From assembly GCF_000313755.1 (NCBI RefSeq), contig NZ_AMZB01000098.1:20429-84428 (forward strand): a DNA stretch of 64,000 nucleotides, in the 5' to 3' direction. Shown here piece after piece: positions 1 through 10,428 of the stretch. Every line of letters starts with the position of its first letter. Within the stretch, counting starts at the first letter, position 1. The position numbers and the translations under genes are program-made. Under the pieces are notes generated by a model, which did not search any database, had not been told where the DNA came from, and saw nothing but the letters and a program-made list of their open reading frames with translations. The DNA is from Pseudomonas nitroreducens TX1. GTDB lineage: Bacteria; Pseudomonadota; Gammaproteobacteria; Pseudomonadales; Pseudomonadaceae.

Positions 1-1353
1 GTTGTCCACCAGCGCCGGCACCACGCCGAAGAACGGCTTGGCGGCGGAGCCCGGCTTCAGGCCGTGGGCGCCCGGCAGCGGGGTCATCAGGCAGGCGCCG
101 GTTTCGGTCTGCCACCAGGTGTCGACGATCGGGCAGCGCGACTGGCCGACGGTCTCGTAGTACCACTGCCAGGCTTCCGGGTTGATCGGCTCGCCGACCG
201 AACCCAGCAGGCGGAGACTGGAGCCGTCGGCGCCTTCGACCGCGGCCTTGCCCTCGGCCATCATGGCGCGGATGGCGGTCGGCGCGGTGTAGAGGATGTT
301 GACCTTGTGCTTGTCGACGATCCTGGCGACGCGGGAGATGTCCGGGTAGTTCGGCACGCCCTCGAACAGCACGGTGGTCGCGCCGTTGGCCAGCGGGCCG
401 TAGACGACATAGGTGTGGCCGGTGACCCAGCCGATGTCGGCGGTGCACCAGAAGACTTCGCCCGGACGGTAGTCGAACACGCGCTCGTGGGTCAGCGAGG
501 CGTAGACCAGGTAGCCGCCGGTGGTGTGCAGCACGCCCTTGGGTTTGCCGGTGGAGCCGGAGGTGTAGAGGATGAACAGCGGGTCCTCGGCGCCCATTTC
601 CTTCGGTGCGCAGGTGGAGCCGGCGACCTTCATCAGGTCCTCGAACCACACGTCGCGGTGCTGGTTCCACTTGATGTCCGAACCCGTGCGCTTGCAGACG
701 ATGATCTTCTGCACGCTGTTGGTTTCCGGGTTGGTCAGCGCGTCGTCGACGTTGGCCTTGAGCGGGGTCTTCTTGCCGCCACGCAGGCCTTCGTCAGCGG
801 TGATCACCACTTTGGAACGGCAGTCGATGATGCGGCCGGCCAGGGCTTCGGGGGAGAAGCCGCCGAACACCACGGAGTGGATCGCACCGATGCGGGCGCA
901 GGCCAGCATGGCGACCACGGCTTCCGGAATCATCGGCATGTAGATGGTCACCACGTCGCCACGGTGAACGTCCTGGCCGCGCAGGGCGTTGGCGAACTTG
1001 CAGACCTGCTCGTGCAGTTCGCGGTAGGTGATTTCCTTGTGCTCGGAAGGATCGTCGCCTTCCCAGATGATGGCGATCTGGTCGCCGCGCTCGGCCAGGT
1101 GGCGGTCCAGGCAGTTGTAGGAGAGGTTCAGGGTGCCGTCGGCGAACCACTTGATGTCCACGTGGTGATCGTCGAAGGAGGTCTGCTTGACCTTGGTGAA
1201 CGGCTTGATCCAGTCGATGCGCTGGGCCTGTTCGCGCCAGAAGCCGTCGGGGTTGACCACCGACTGCTGGTACAGCTTCTTGTAGGTGGCCTCGTCGGTC
1301 AGAGTGGTCGCGGCCACTTCGGGACGCACGGGGTACACGGATGCCGCTGTCAT
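1..1353 (-). CDS. acsA: Acetyl-coenzyme A synthetase, 3' end outside the window
   Basis: Activates acetate to acetyl-CoA through an acetyl-AMP intermediate in the cytoplasm. 451 codons are visible from ATG at 1353 and run off the left edge; the family is about 650 residues, so roughly the last 200, including the C-terminal domain with the acetylatable catalytic lysine, are not seen. The N-terminus (MTAASVYPV) and the adenylate-forming P-loop [11 protein letters not shown] near residue 262 are typical, as are the motifs [10 protein letters not shown] and TWWQTETG. The TRAP transporter genes lie just upstream on the same strand, the order I recall for PA0884-PA0887 of P. aeruginosa. Transcription is known to depend on the ErdR/CrbR response regulator, whose homologue lies at 52.8 kb. 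Confidence 0.96.
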   Translation of the reverse strand, partial: MTAASVYPVRPEVAATTLTDEATYKKLYQQSVVNPDGFWREQAQRIDWIKPFTKVKQTSFDDHHVDIKWFADGTLNLSYNCLDRHLAERGDQIAIIWEGDDPSEHKEITYRELHEQVCKFANALRGQDVHRGDVVTIYMPMIPEAVVAMLACARIGAIHSVVFGGFSPEALAGRIIDCRSKVVITADEGLRGGKKTPLKANVDDALTNPETNSVQKIIVCKRTGSDIKWNQHRDVWFEDLMKVAGSTCAPKEMGAEDPLFILYTSGSTGKPKGVLHTTGGYLVYASLTHERVFDYRPGEVFWCTADIGWVTGHTYVVYGPLANGATTVLFEGVPNYPDISRVARIVDKHKVNILYTAPTAIRAMMAEGKAAVEGADGSSLRLLGSVGEPINPEAWQWYYETVGQSRCPIVDTWWQTETGACLMTPLPGAHGLKPGSAAKPFFGVVPALVDN

Positions 1354-1464
1354 GGCGTTTTACCTCGGTGAAGAGTGTTGTTTTTGTTGCCATCAGTTGT
1401 AACGGCGACACCCTCCCCCGAACCATACGACCATGGTCTTACCAATCCTTAGTCTTAGTGATGA

Positions 1465-1503
1465 GCCCCATAAGCCGTTGTTTTGGCAACGGACTCACGG
1501 GGC
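1465..1503 (-). terminator. Possible hairpin after dctM
   Basis: Two nested stems: GCCCC (1465-1469) pairs with GGGGC (1499-1503), and CCGTTG (1475-1480) pairs with CAACGG (1487-1492). The structure lies just past the dctM stop on the minus strand. There is no T-run, so it is only a candidate terminator or mRNA-stabilising hairpin in the dctM-acsA gap. Confidence 0.35.
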
Positions 1504-1515
1504 CGCGACAACCTG

Positions 1516-2796
1516 TCACATGCCAAGGGCGTGGGGCAGCGCCAGCGAGATGTAGGGCACGTAGGTCACCAGGATCAGGAACAGCAGCAGGATCATCAGC
1601 CACGGCAACGCCGCTCGGATGGTCGCGCCCAGCGGCATGCCGGTAACCGCCGAGGTGACGAACAGGTTGAGCCCCACCGGCGGATGCACCAGGCCGATTT
1701 CCATGTTCACCACCATGACGATCCCCAGGTGGATCGGGTCGATGCCCAGGCGCATGGCGATGGGGAAGAAGATCGGCGCAAGGATCAGCACGATGGCCGA
1801 AGGCTCCATGAAGCTGCCGGCGACCAGCAGCACGATGTTGACCATCAGCAGGAAGCCGATCGGCGTCAGTCCTTCCTGCATCACCCACTCGGTGATCTGC
1901 TGGGGTAGTTGCTCAGTGGTCAGCACATGGGCAAAGAGCATGGCGTTGGCGATGATGAACATCAGCATGATGCTCAGCCGCCCCGATTCCACCAGCACCT
2001 TGGGGCAGTCGCGCAGGCGCATGTCCTTGTAGACGAACAGCGCGACGAAGGCCGAGTAGACCGCCGCCACCGCCGCCGCCTCGGTGGGTGTGAACAGGCC
2101 GGAGTAGATGCCGCCGAGGATGATCACCAGCAGCAACAGCCCCCATCCCGCGCGGCGCGCGGCGGACAGCCACTCACGCAGGCTGGCGCGCGGCTGCGCC
2201 GGGAGCTTCTTCACTCGGGCGACGATGTAGATCACCACCATCAGGATCACGCCCAGCAGCAGGCCCGGCACCACGCCGGCGACGAACAGCTTGCCCACCG
2301 AGGTCTCGGTGGCGGCGGAGTACACGACCATGACGATCGACGGCGGAATCAGGATGCCCAGGGTACCGGCGTTGCAGATGATCCCGGCGCCGAACTCTCG
2401 CGGGTAGCCCGAGCGCACCATGCCGGCCACGGCAATGGAACCCACGGCCGCCACGGTCGCCGGAGACGAGCCGGATAGCGCAGCGAACAGCATGCATGCC
2501 AGCACCGCGGCGATAGCCAAACCGCCACGGATGTGGCCGACGCACGCATTGGCGAAGTCGATCAGCCGCCGCGCCACGCCGCCTGTGGTCATGAAGGCAC
2601 CGGAGAGCAGGAAGAACGGGATCGCCAGCAGCGTGTAGGCCTCGGACGTCTCGAACAGCTTGATCGCCAGCGAGCGCACCGAATCCGGGCTGAACAAGAG
2701 AATCGTCAGCGCGCCAGACAGGCCCAGGGAAATCGCGATGGGCACGCCGATGAACATGAAGACGAACAGCAGGAGGAACAGGATCATCACGGTCAT
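1516..2796 (-). CDS. dctM: TRAP transporter large permease, DctM type
   Basis: Large membrane subunit of a tripartite ATP-independent periplasmic transporter; it forms the sodium-coupled translocation channel, probably for a C4-dicarboxylate or related acid. The protein is 426 residues, the usual DctM length, and is strongly hydrophobic with about a dozen membrane segments. I chose ATG at 2796 (MTVMILF) because it overlaps the dctQ stop as ATGA and begins directly with the first membrane helix; a longer in-frame extension would only be antisense-like GC-rich sequence inside dctQ. The small permease and binding protein lie directly upstream. The real substrate cannot be read from the sequence. 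Confidence 0.93.
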   Translation of the reverse strand: MTVMILFLLLFVFMFIGVPIAISLGLSGALTILLFSPDSVRSLAIKLFETSEAYTLLAIPFFLLSGAFMTTGGVARRLIDFANACVGHIRGGLAIAAVLACMLFAALSGSSPATVAAVGSIAVAGMVRSGYPREFGAGIICNAGTLGILIPPSIVMVVYSAATETSVGKLFVAGVVPGLLLGVILMVVIYIVARVKKLPAQPRASLREWLSAARRAGWGLLLLVIILGGIYSGLFTPTEAAAVAAVYSAFVALFVYKDMRLRDCPKVLVESGRLSIMLMFIIANAMLFAHVLTTEQLPQQITEWVMQEGLTPIGFLLMVNIVLLVAGSFMEPSAIVLILAPIFFPIAMRLGIDPIHLGIVMVVNMEIGLVHPPVGLNLFVTSAVTGMPLGATIRAALPWLMILLLFLILVTYVPYISLALPHALGM

Positions 2797-3431
2797 GGAC
2801 GATTCTCCGCGGCTTCTTCGCCGGCCAGCTTCGAGGCTTCCGCGGCCTCGTCGGCTAGGCCCAGGCCGAGCTGGCGGCCGCGCAACAGGTTGACGAGGAT
2901 TTCCAGGTAGCGCAGGAGCACCAGGCCAAAGCCGATGGGCACGATCACCGCGATGTAGGCCTGGAGGATGCCGAAGTGGTCGAGGTCTTCCGCGCCGATG
3001 CCGGCAATGAACAGGGTCTTCACCCAATCGAAGCTGGCGACCATGAACAGCCCGGCGTAGCCCAGGCAGCAGAGGCAGGCGAGCACGCCGATGCAGCGCT
3101 GCACCCGGCGCGGCGCCAGCTTCACCAGCGCGTCCACGCCCAGGTGGCCGGCGGTGCGCACGCCATAGGCAATACCGAAGAAGATCAGCCAGCCGAACAG
3201 CGCCTTGGTCAGCGCGTTGCTCCAGGACATGTCCTGGGCGACACCAAGGATTGCGTCGCCGATGCCGTAGAACGGCCCTTGCAGCGAGGGCAGGCGGTCG
3301 CCCAGGTCATAGAACAGGGTGAAGACGTTGGTCATCACCACGTAGACGAAAGTCACCAGCGTCATGGCCGCCAGCAGGAAGGCGATGGCGCCCTCCTCGA
3401 AGTGGTTCCAGACGCGCACGAGTCGGTTCAT
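2793..3431 (-). CDS. dctQ: TRAP transporter small permease, DctQ type
   Basis: Small integral membrane subunit (212 residues, four predicted membrane helices) that couples the binding protein to the DctM channel. The start at 3431 (MNRLVRVWNHFEEG) matches the usual DctQ N-terminus; the in-frame ATG upstream adds only residues without family character. The stop overlaps the dctM start by four bases (ATGA), so the two are translationally coupled. The gene is preceded by dctP in the order P-Q-M. Confidence 0.92.
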   Translation of the reverse strand: MNRLVRVWNHFEEGAIAFLLAAMTLVTFVYVVMTNVFTLFYDLGDRLPSLQGPFYGIGDAILGVAQDMSWSNALTKALFGWLIFFGIAYGVRTAGHLGVDALVKLAPRRVQRCIGVLACLCCLGYAGLFMVASFDWVKTLFIAGIGAEDLDHFGILQAYIAVIVPIGFGLVLLRYLEILVNLLRGRQLGLGLADEAAEASKLAGEEAAENRP

Positions 3432-3476
3432 GGGAAAGGCTCCAGAAAGCCCCGCCATCCGGCAGGGCCGGACGGA

Positions 3477-5688
<2,212 letters not shown>

Positions 5689-5809
5689 CATTTCTCCTGA
5701 GAGCCTGTCCACGCCACGGCGGGCGGCCTCTGCAACGGCGCTCGAACGAGCAACGCCTTGTTACAGTTTCATGACAGGCGGCGAATTGTCGCACAGGTGC
5801 CGGGCGGGG

Positions 5810-5836
5810 ATTATTGTACTTTCAGGTAACAATAAT
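5810..5836. promoter_or_regulatory. LysR-type operator dyad
   Basis: A perfect 8-base inverted repeat ATTATTGT / ACAATAAT is separated by exactly 11 bases, which fits the T-N11-A signature of LysR-family binding sites. It lies in the 346-base gap between the divergent LysR and FUSC genes, in the only AT-rich stretch there. The rest of the gap shows no further gene. Confidence 0.7.
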
Positions 5837-6034
5837 TCGCCCATCCGTCAGCTTATCCTGCCCCCGGCGCACTTCTAGAATCGCCATCCCCAACGCGGTC
5901 TCCCGCAACCTCCCAGGACAAGCAGCCGTGCTCCGCCTTTCGTGCAACGTGCTTCCACCCCTTCGCTCCACTTTCGAACTACAGGGTTATCAAAACCCGA
6001 TCCGCCCCAGACAACGCCTGCCGAGATAAGCCTG

Positions 6035-8182
6035 ATGAGCAGTCTCTCCGTGCGCCTGCCCAAGGCTGCCGCGCTGCGCTTCGCCCTGTCCGACTGGGCG
6101 CACACCGACGGCGTCACCTGGATGTTCATCCTCAAGACATTGGTCACCGCCTTCACGGCGTTGTGGCTGGCCTACCGCCTGGAGCTGCCGCAGCCCAGCA
6201 CCGTGCTGGTGAGCGCCTTCATCGTGCTGCAACCGCAGAGCGGCCAGGTGCTGGCGAAGAGTTTCTACCGCATCCTCGGCACGCTGGCCGGGCTCACGGT
6301 GATGGTCACCTTCATCGCCCTGTTCGCCCAGGAGCGGGTGCTGTTCCTGCTCTGCGTGGCGATCTGGGTCGGCCTGTGCACCGCCGGCGCGGCGCGCTAC
6401 CGGGACTTCCGTGCGTACGCCTGCCTGCTCGCCGGCTACACGGCGGTGATGATCGGCATCCCCGCCACCCTGCACCCCGAAGGCGCCTTCATGCAGGCCC
6501 TGTGGCGGGTGATCGAGATCACCCTGGGGATTCTCTGCACCGGGGTGATCAGCGCCGTGGTCCTGCCGCAGACCAGCACCGCCGCCCTGCGCAACGCGCT
6601 GAACACCCGCTTCGGCGACTTCGCCGGCCTGGCCAGCGCCGGTCTCGACGGCACGCTGGACCGTGAGCGCTTCGAACAGGCCAGCGCGCGCATCGCCGCC
6701 GAAGTGGTGGGCCTGGAAAGCCTGCGCAACGTCACCGCGTTTGAAGACCCTCACATGCGCCTGCGCAGCGGCCGCCTGGCGCGGCTGAACAGCGAGTTCA
6801 TGCAGCTGACCACGCGCTTCCACGCCCTGCAGCGCCTGCTCGATCGCCTGCGCGAGCGCCAGGCCAGCAACGTGCTGGAAGTGCTCATGCCGTGCCTGAT
6901 CGACGTCAGCGAACTGCTCGCCAGCTGGCATGGCCGCCCTCTGAGCGAGGCGGACGCGGAGCGCCTGAGCGTGCAGCTGGAGCTGTGCAAGCACCACCTG
7001 ATGCCGCGCATCCGCGAAGCTCGCGCCACCCTCGGCCACACCTGTCCGCGGGAAGCCGATCAGCTGGATTTCGAGACCGCCGCCGAACTGCTCTACCGCT
7101 TCGCCGACGACATGCACAACTATGCCCAGACCCACGCCTCGCTGGCTGCGCACAAACACGAACGCGAGCAGTGGAAGGAACGCTTCACGCCCAAGGCGAA
7201 CGCGCTCGCCGCCGCAGTCGCGGGCTTCCGTTGCGCGCTGTTGGTGATAGTCGGAGGGGTGTTCTGGATCGAGACCTCCTGGCTCAGCGGCGCCACCTTC
7301 GCGCTGACCTCGGTACTGATCGCCGCCCTCTCCTCCGCCTCGCCCAACCCCAAGCGCCTGTCGCTGCAACTGACCCTCGGCACCCTGCTGGGTGCAACCC
7401 TCGGCTTCATCCTGACCTTCCGCGTGCTTCCGCACATCGATGGCTTCCCGCTGCTGTGCTTCGTGCTCGCGCCGGTGTTCGCCCTCGGCGCCTTCCTGAT
7501 TACCCGGCCCAAATGGAGCGGCTACGGCGTCGGCCTGCTGGTGTGGTTCTGCATCGCCTCGCTGCCGGCGAACGTCGCCCGCTACGACGCCTACACCTTC
7601 ATCAACGAATACCTGGCGATGCTGCTGTCGATGGGCATGGCGGTGGTCGCGGCGATCGTCATCCTGCCGCCGAACCGGCCGTGGCTGTGGGAGCGCCTGG
7701 AAGCAGAGCTGCGCCTGCGCGTGGTGCGGGTGATCAGCGATCCGCTGAAGGGTCTGTCATCGAACTTCGAAAGCGGCACCCGCGACCTGCTGAACCAGGC
7801 CTACGGCTTATCCACAGGCCGTCCGGACGTGCAACGCCGGCTGCTGCGCTGGACCTTCCAGGTACAGGAGATCGGCCTGTCGATCATCGAACTGCGCCGC
7901 GAGCAGGAAGCGCTGCCGAAGGAGCCCTGGTACGCCGAGCGCATGCCCTGGCGGCGGGCGATTCGCGCGCTGGGTCGCGCGCTGATCCGGCTGTTCATCC
8001 AGCCCAGCGAGAGCAACCGCCAACGCGCCCTGGCGGCGGTGGAGCATGCCATCCACGCCACGCGCACCACGGACGACCGGCGCCCGCCGCACTTCGATTC
8101 CTCGCCCCTGCGCCGGGTGTGCAGCTACCTGCATTTCATCCGCACTTCGCTGCTCGATCCGCAGTCGCCGTTGCGCGATTGA
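6035..8182 (+). CDS. FUSC-family inner-membrane efflux protein (AaeB/YccS-like)
   Basis: 715-residue membrane protein of the fusaric acid resistance / aromatic acid exporter family. There are two halves, each with a cluster of about five to six membrane helices (residues about 30-190 and 400-560) followed by a cytoplasmic region of about 170-200 residues, the layout of AaeB and YccS. Start ATG 6035 (MSSLSVRLPK) is chosen because the family similarity begins soon after it; the Shine-Dalgarno is weak. Usual partners, a small DUF1656 protein and an HlyD-type adaptor, are not adjacent: the next gene is an unrelated DUF2790 protein after a REP cluster. Control by the divergent LysR is inferred from position. 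The substrate is unknown; aromatic carboxylates are the family precedent. Confidence 0.88.
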   Translation: MSSLSVRLPKAAALRFALSDWAHTDGVTWMFILKTLVTAFTALWLAYRLELPQPSTVLVSAFIVLQPQSGQVLAKSFYRILGTLAGLTVMVTFIALFAQERVLFLLCVAIWVGLCTAGAARYRDFRAYACLLAGYTAVMIGIPATLHPEGAFMQALWRVIEITLGILCTGVISAVVLPQTSTAALRNALNTRFGDFAGLASAGLDGTLDRERFEQASARIAAEVVGLESLRNVTAFEDPHMRLRSGRLARLNSEFMQLTTRFHALQRLLDRLRERQASNVLEVLMPCLIDVSELLASWHGRPLSEADAERLSVQLELCKHHLMPRIREARATLGHTCPREADQLDFETAAELLYRFADDMHNYAQTHASLAAHKHEREQWKERFTPKANALAAAVAGFRCALLVIVGGVFWIETSWLSGATFALTSVLIAALSSASPNPKRLSLQLTLGTLLGATLGFILTFRVLPHIDGFPLLCFVLAPVFALGAFLITRPKWSGYGVGLLVWFCIASLPANVARYDAYTFINEYLAMLLSMGMAVVAAIVILPPNRPWLWERLEAELRLRVVRVISDPLKGLSSNFESGTRDLLNQAYGLSTGRPDVQRRLLRWTFQVQEIGLSIIELRREQEALPKEPWYAERMPWRRAIRALGRALIRLFIQPSESNRQRALAAVEHAIHATRTTDDRRPPHFDSSPLRRVCSYLHFIRTSLLDPQSPLRD

Positions 8183-8192
8183 GTCCGGCGGG

Positions 8193-8314
8193 TTCGCGAG
8201 CAAGCGCGCTCCTACGAAGAGCACACCGACGCCCTTCTGTAGGAGCGCGCTTGCTCGCGAATCGCACGGCACAATCCTTCAGATGGCTCGTAGGAGCGGC
8301 AGCCACATCGCGAA
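8193..8314. repeat. REP palindrome cluster (three copies)
   Basis: Two copies in opposite orientation (8193-8215 and 8239-8261) form a pair with the head GTAGGAGCG and a core CGCTTGCTCGCGAA. A third, variant copy lies at 8290-8314 with core GCAGCCACATCGCGAA. They fill the first third of the 396-base gap after the FUSC gene; the remainder should hold the promoter of the DUF2790 gene, but no clear elements stand out. Confidence 0.85.
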
Positions 8315-8578
8315 CCTGGGCCAACCTGCGACCAGCCACCGCAGAACCTGCCCTGCAACCCGCGTCAATCCTGGATTGTTGCCTCTGAGTACGAAGTCTT
8401 GTTGGCGCCTGGATATATGACTCAGGTCAGGCAAATTCTATTATTTCCGTGCTGTTACAGCGCGCGCCGCAACACCACCCAAGACCCGTAATCATTCCCC
8501 AACGCTTCCCGATGCAGCCATGAGCTGAACGTCACGGCCCCGTCACGTCCGGACTCCGGGAACAAGGCAGGTAAATTC

Positions 8579-8842
8579 ATGAAAGCTGTAGTCATCCTGG
8601 CCATGCTGGGCTTCTCTTCGCTCGCCCTGGCCGAGCAGGTGAATGCCGCCGACCAGGCGCCAAGCACGGCCGTGGAGCAGTACACCTACGACATGAAAAT
8701 GGACGTCGCCCACGTCATCTCGACCACGGACGTTTCCAACGCGTGCGGCATCGTGCCGGCACGCATGACTTATGAAGACTCCCAGGGCCAGCGCCACACC
8801 GTCGAATACCAGGTGTGGGGCAACGGCTGCTCCGGCGGCTAA
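8579..8842 (+). CDS. DUF2790 family secreted protein
   Basis: 87-residue protein with a signal peptide (MKAVVILAMLGFSSLALA) followed by a small domain of the Pseudomonas-specific DUF2790 family, recognised from the segments YDMKMDVAHVISTTDVS, GIVPARMTYEDSQGQ and the C-terminal VEYQVWGNGCSGG. Two cysteines in the mature part (in NACGIV and NGCSGG) could form a disulfide. An AGG about 8 bases ahead of the ATG supports the start. Function is unknown; it is probably periplasmic. A diverged paralogue without the cysteines lies at 41.2 kb. Confidence 0.88.
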   Translation: MKAVVILAMLGFSSLALAEQVNAADQAPSTAVEQYTYDMKMDVAHVISTTDVSNACGIVPARMTYEDSQGQRHTVEYQVWGNGCSGG

Positions 8843-8899
8843 TCGCGTTGCGCACTCCCGCCGCGGCCCACGCAGCCCCGGCGGGGATGCACTGCCCTG

Positions 8900-10207
8900 T
8901 TACGGCTGCAGGGCCGCCTTCGCAATGTTGCGACTGTGCGCGCCGAAATGCCGGATCAATTGCACGATCTGCTCATCCAATGCCTCATCGTGGCGGAACG
9001 GCTCCGGTGAGTTCCCCGCACTGAAATCCCCCGCCGGCGCCTTCTCGCTCTCCAGCCAATGGCCGATTGCCGCATCAAATGCCGCCGCACGGGCATGGGA
9101 CTCGCTCGCCACCACCTCGCGCAGATACTGGGTCGAATAAGGCGGATAGCTGCCGTCCACGCTCACATCCGCATAGGCCGCCAGCAACGGCGACTGCCCA
9201 CCCAGGCGCAGCGTCTCGCGCAGCCAGTCCACCTCGTAGCGCTCCACGCCCGTATGCCGGTCCGCCACACGCTGGATCGCCGCCTGCTTGTCGGCATCGA
9301 AGCCGGCCATGGACTTGCCCGCCGTCCACAGCATGCTGGCGGTGGTCTCGCCCGGCAGCGGCGTCGAGTGGTACGGCTGGGTCATGTCCTGGATGTAGTG
9401 CATCGCCCAGCCGAGGAAGCGGTAGCCCCAGTACGGATGCCCCTTCTCGAAGGCAAAGCGCGCCAGGCCGTAGAACTGATAGGCGCGCCATTCCGGCCAG
9501 TTGCGCTCCAGGTACGGCGCGCCGGTGAAGATGATCGCGTCCTCGTGGTAGAAGCCCATGTGGAATGGCGCCTGGGAGCTGAATTCGTAGCGCGGGTCGC
9601 CGAACGGCTGGGTACCGAAGCCGTAGCGCTGGCCGGCTTCGCCGGGGTTGTCGCTGAACAGGTTGATGTCGTGGCCGAAGTCCGGCTCATCGGCGGCACT
9701 GGCCAGCACGTCCAGCGCGGGAATCTTCTCCCCCGCCTGCAACTGCACGAAGCGCCATGGGCTCCAGCCGGAGAGGTTACGGAACACCAGCACGTCCGCC
9801 GGCTGCAACGCCGCATGATTGCGGAGTTCACCTCCGGGCGGCGGCTGCACGGCAGTGGCCAGCTTGATCTCAGGATTCAGGCGCAGCGCCATGAGGAAGG
9901 CCTTGCGCAAATCGTCACGGCCCTCTTCGGTCAGGCGCAAGTCGTCCGGGCGCGGTGGATACTGGCGAAAGTGTTCGCGGGCGTAGGCCTCCTGCTCGTC
10001 CAGCAGTTGCACCAGGCCGGCGCGCTGCTGGCTGACAAAGCTTTCCAGCGGCTCCACCTCGACTTCCGGCGCCTGGACAAGCGCCGGCAACTGTTGCAGG
10101 GCGATGTAGCTGCCCAGGGTGTGATTGGACCAGGCCCAGAGGCTTTGCGGCAGGGCCAGCACGCCTGCCAGCAGGCAGGTGGGCAGGCTGATGGAAAGTC
10201 GCTTCAT
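8900..10207 (-). CDS. Zinc-dependent phospholipase C / P1-nuclease-like secreted protein
   Basis: 435-residue exported protein. The signal peptide (MKRLSISLPTCLLAGVLALP) is followed by a probable cleavage in SLWA-WSNHTLGSY, which leaves tryptophan as the first mature residue. In the zinc phospholipase C / S1-P1 nuclease superfamily, mature Trp1 binds zinc through its backbone, and a helix with the pattern HxxxDxxxPxH supplies other ligands; here GWAMHYIQDMTQPYHSTP fits that helix, preceded by FEKGHPYWGYRFLG. Both features together support a metal-dependent phosphodiesterase fold. Substrate (phospholipid or nucleic acid) cannot be decided. The start at 10207 was preferred to an upstream in-frame ATG because it begins the signal peptide. 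It is convergent with the DUF2790 gene. Confidence 0.78.
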   Translation of the reverse strand: MKRLSISLPTCLLAGVLALPQSLWAWSNHTLGSYIALQQLPALVQAPEVEVEPLESFVSQQRAGLVQLLDEQEAYAREHFRQYPPRPDDLRLTEEGRDDLRKAFLMALRLNPEIKLATAVQPPPGGELRNHAALQPADVLVFRNLSGWSPWRFVQLQAGEKIPALDVLASAADEPDFGHDINLFSDNPGEAGQRYGFGTQPFGDPRYEFSSQAPFHMGFYHEDAIIFTGAPYLERNWPEWRAYQFYGLARFAFEKGHPYWGYRFLGWAMHYIQDMTQPYHSTPLPGETTASMLWTAGKSMAGFDADKQAAIQRVADRHTGVERYEVDWLRETLRLGGQSPLLAAYADVSVDGSYPPYSTQYLREVVASESHARAAAFDAAIGHWLESEKAPAGDFSAGNSPEPFRHDEALDEQIVQLIRHFGAHSRNIAKAALQP

Positions 10208-10428
10208 CGGCTCTTCGCTCTTATTTGGCAGTGCAATGCGGAAAATTCCGACGCAGCCTACCAATCAGAAACCCCATCGGCACTGTCCAAGCTTGCCAGG
10301 GCGTGTCACCGATAACGCCACGCCTGACCATCATCAATGGCGCGAACCGCCCCAGCCACTACACTTGCCCGGCATGGAAAGGCACCGGTTCCGCAGGTGT
10401 GCCGACCACTCGAAATAAGGGCGTCCCC

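Noticed and set aside
64..1371. Long ORF on the plus strand opposite acsA
   Set aside because: It is the antisense shadow of acsA in a GC-rich genome, with H/V/G-rich composition and no family pattern. The same applies to the other long antisense frames, for example 2976-4886 (+), 28700-30580 (+), 39168-40844 (-) and 41954-43537 (+).
5942..6034. N-terminal extension of the FUSC protein
   Set aside because: The ORF is open upstream, but the added residues have no hydrophobic or family character and overlap the regulatory region; ATG 6035 fits better.
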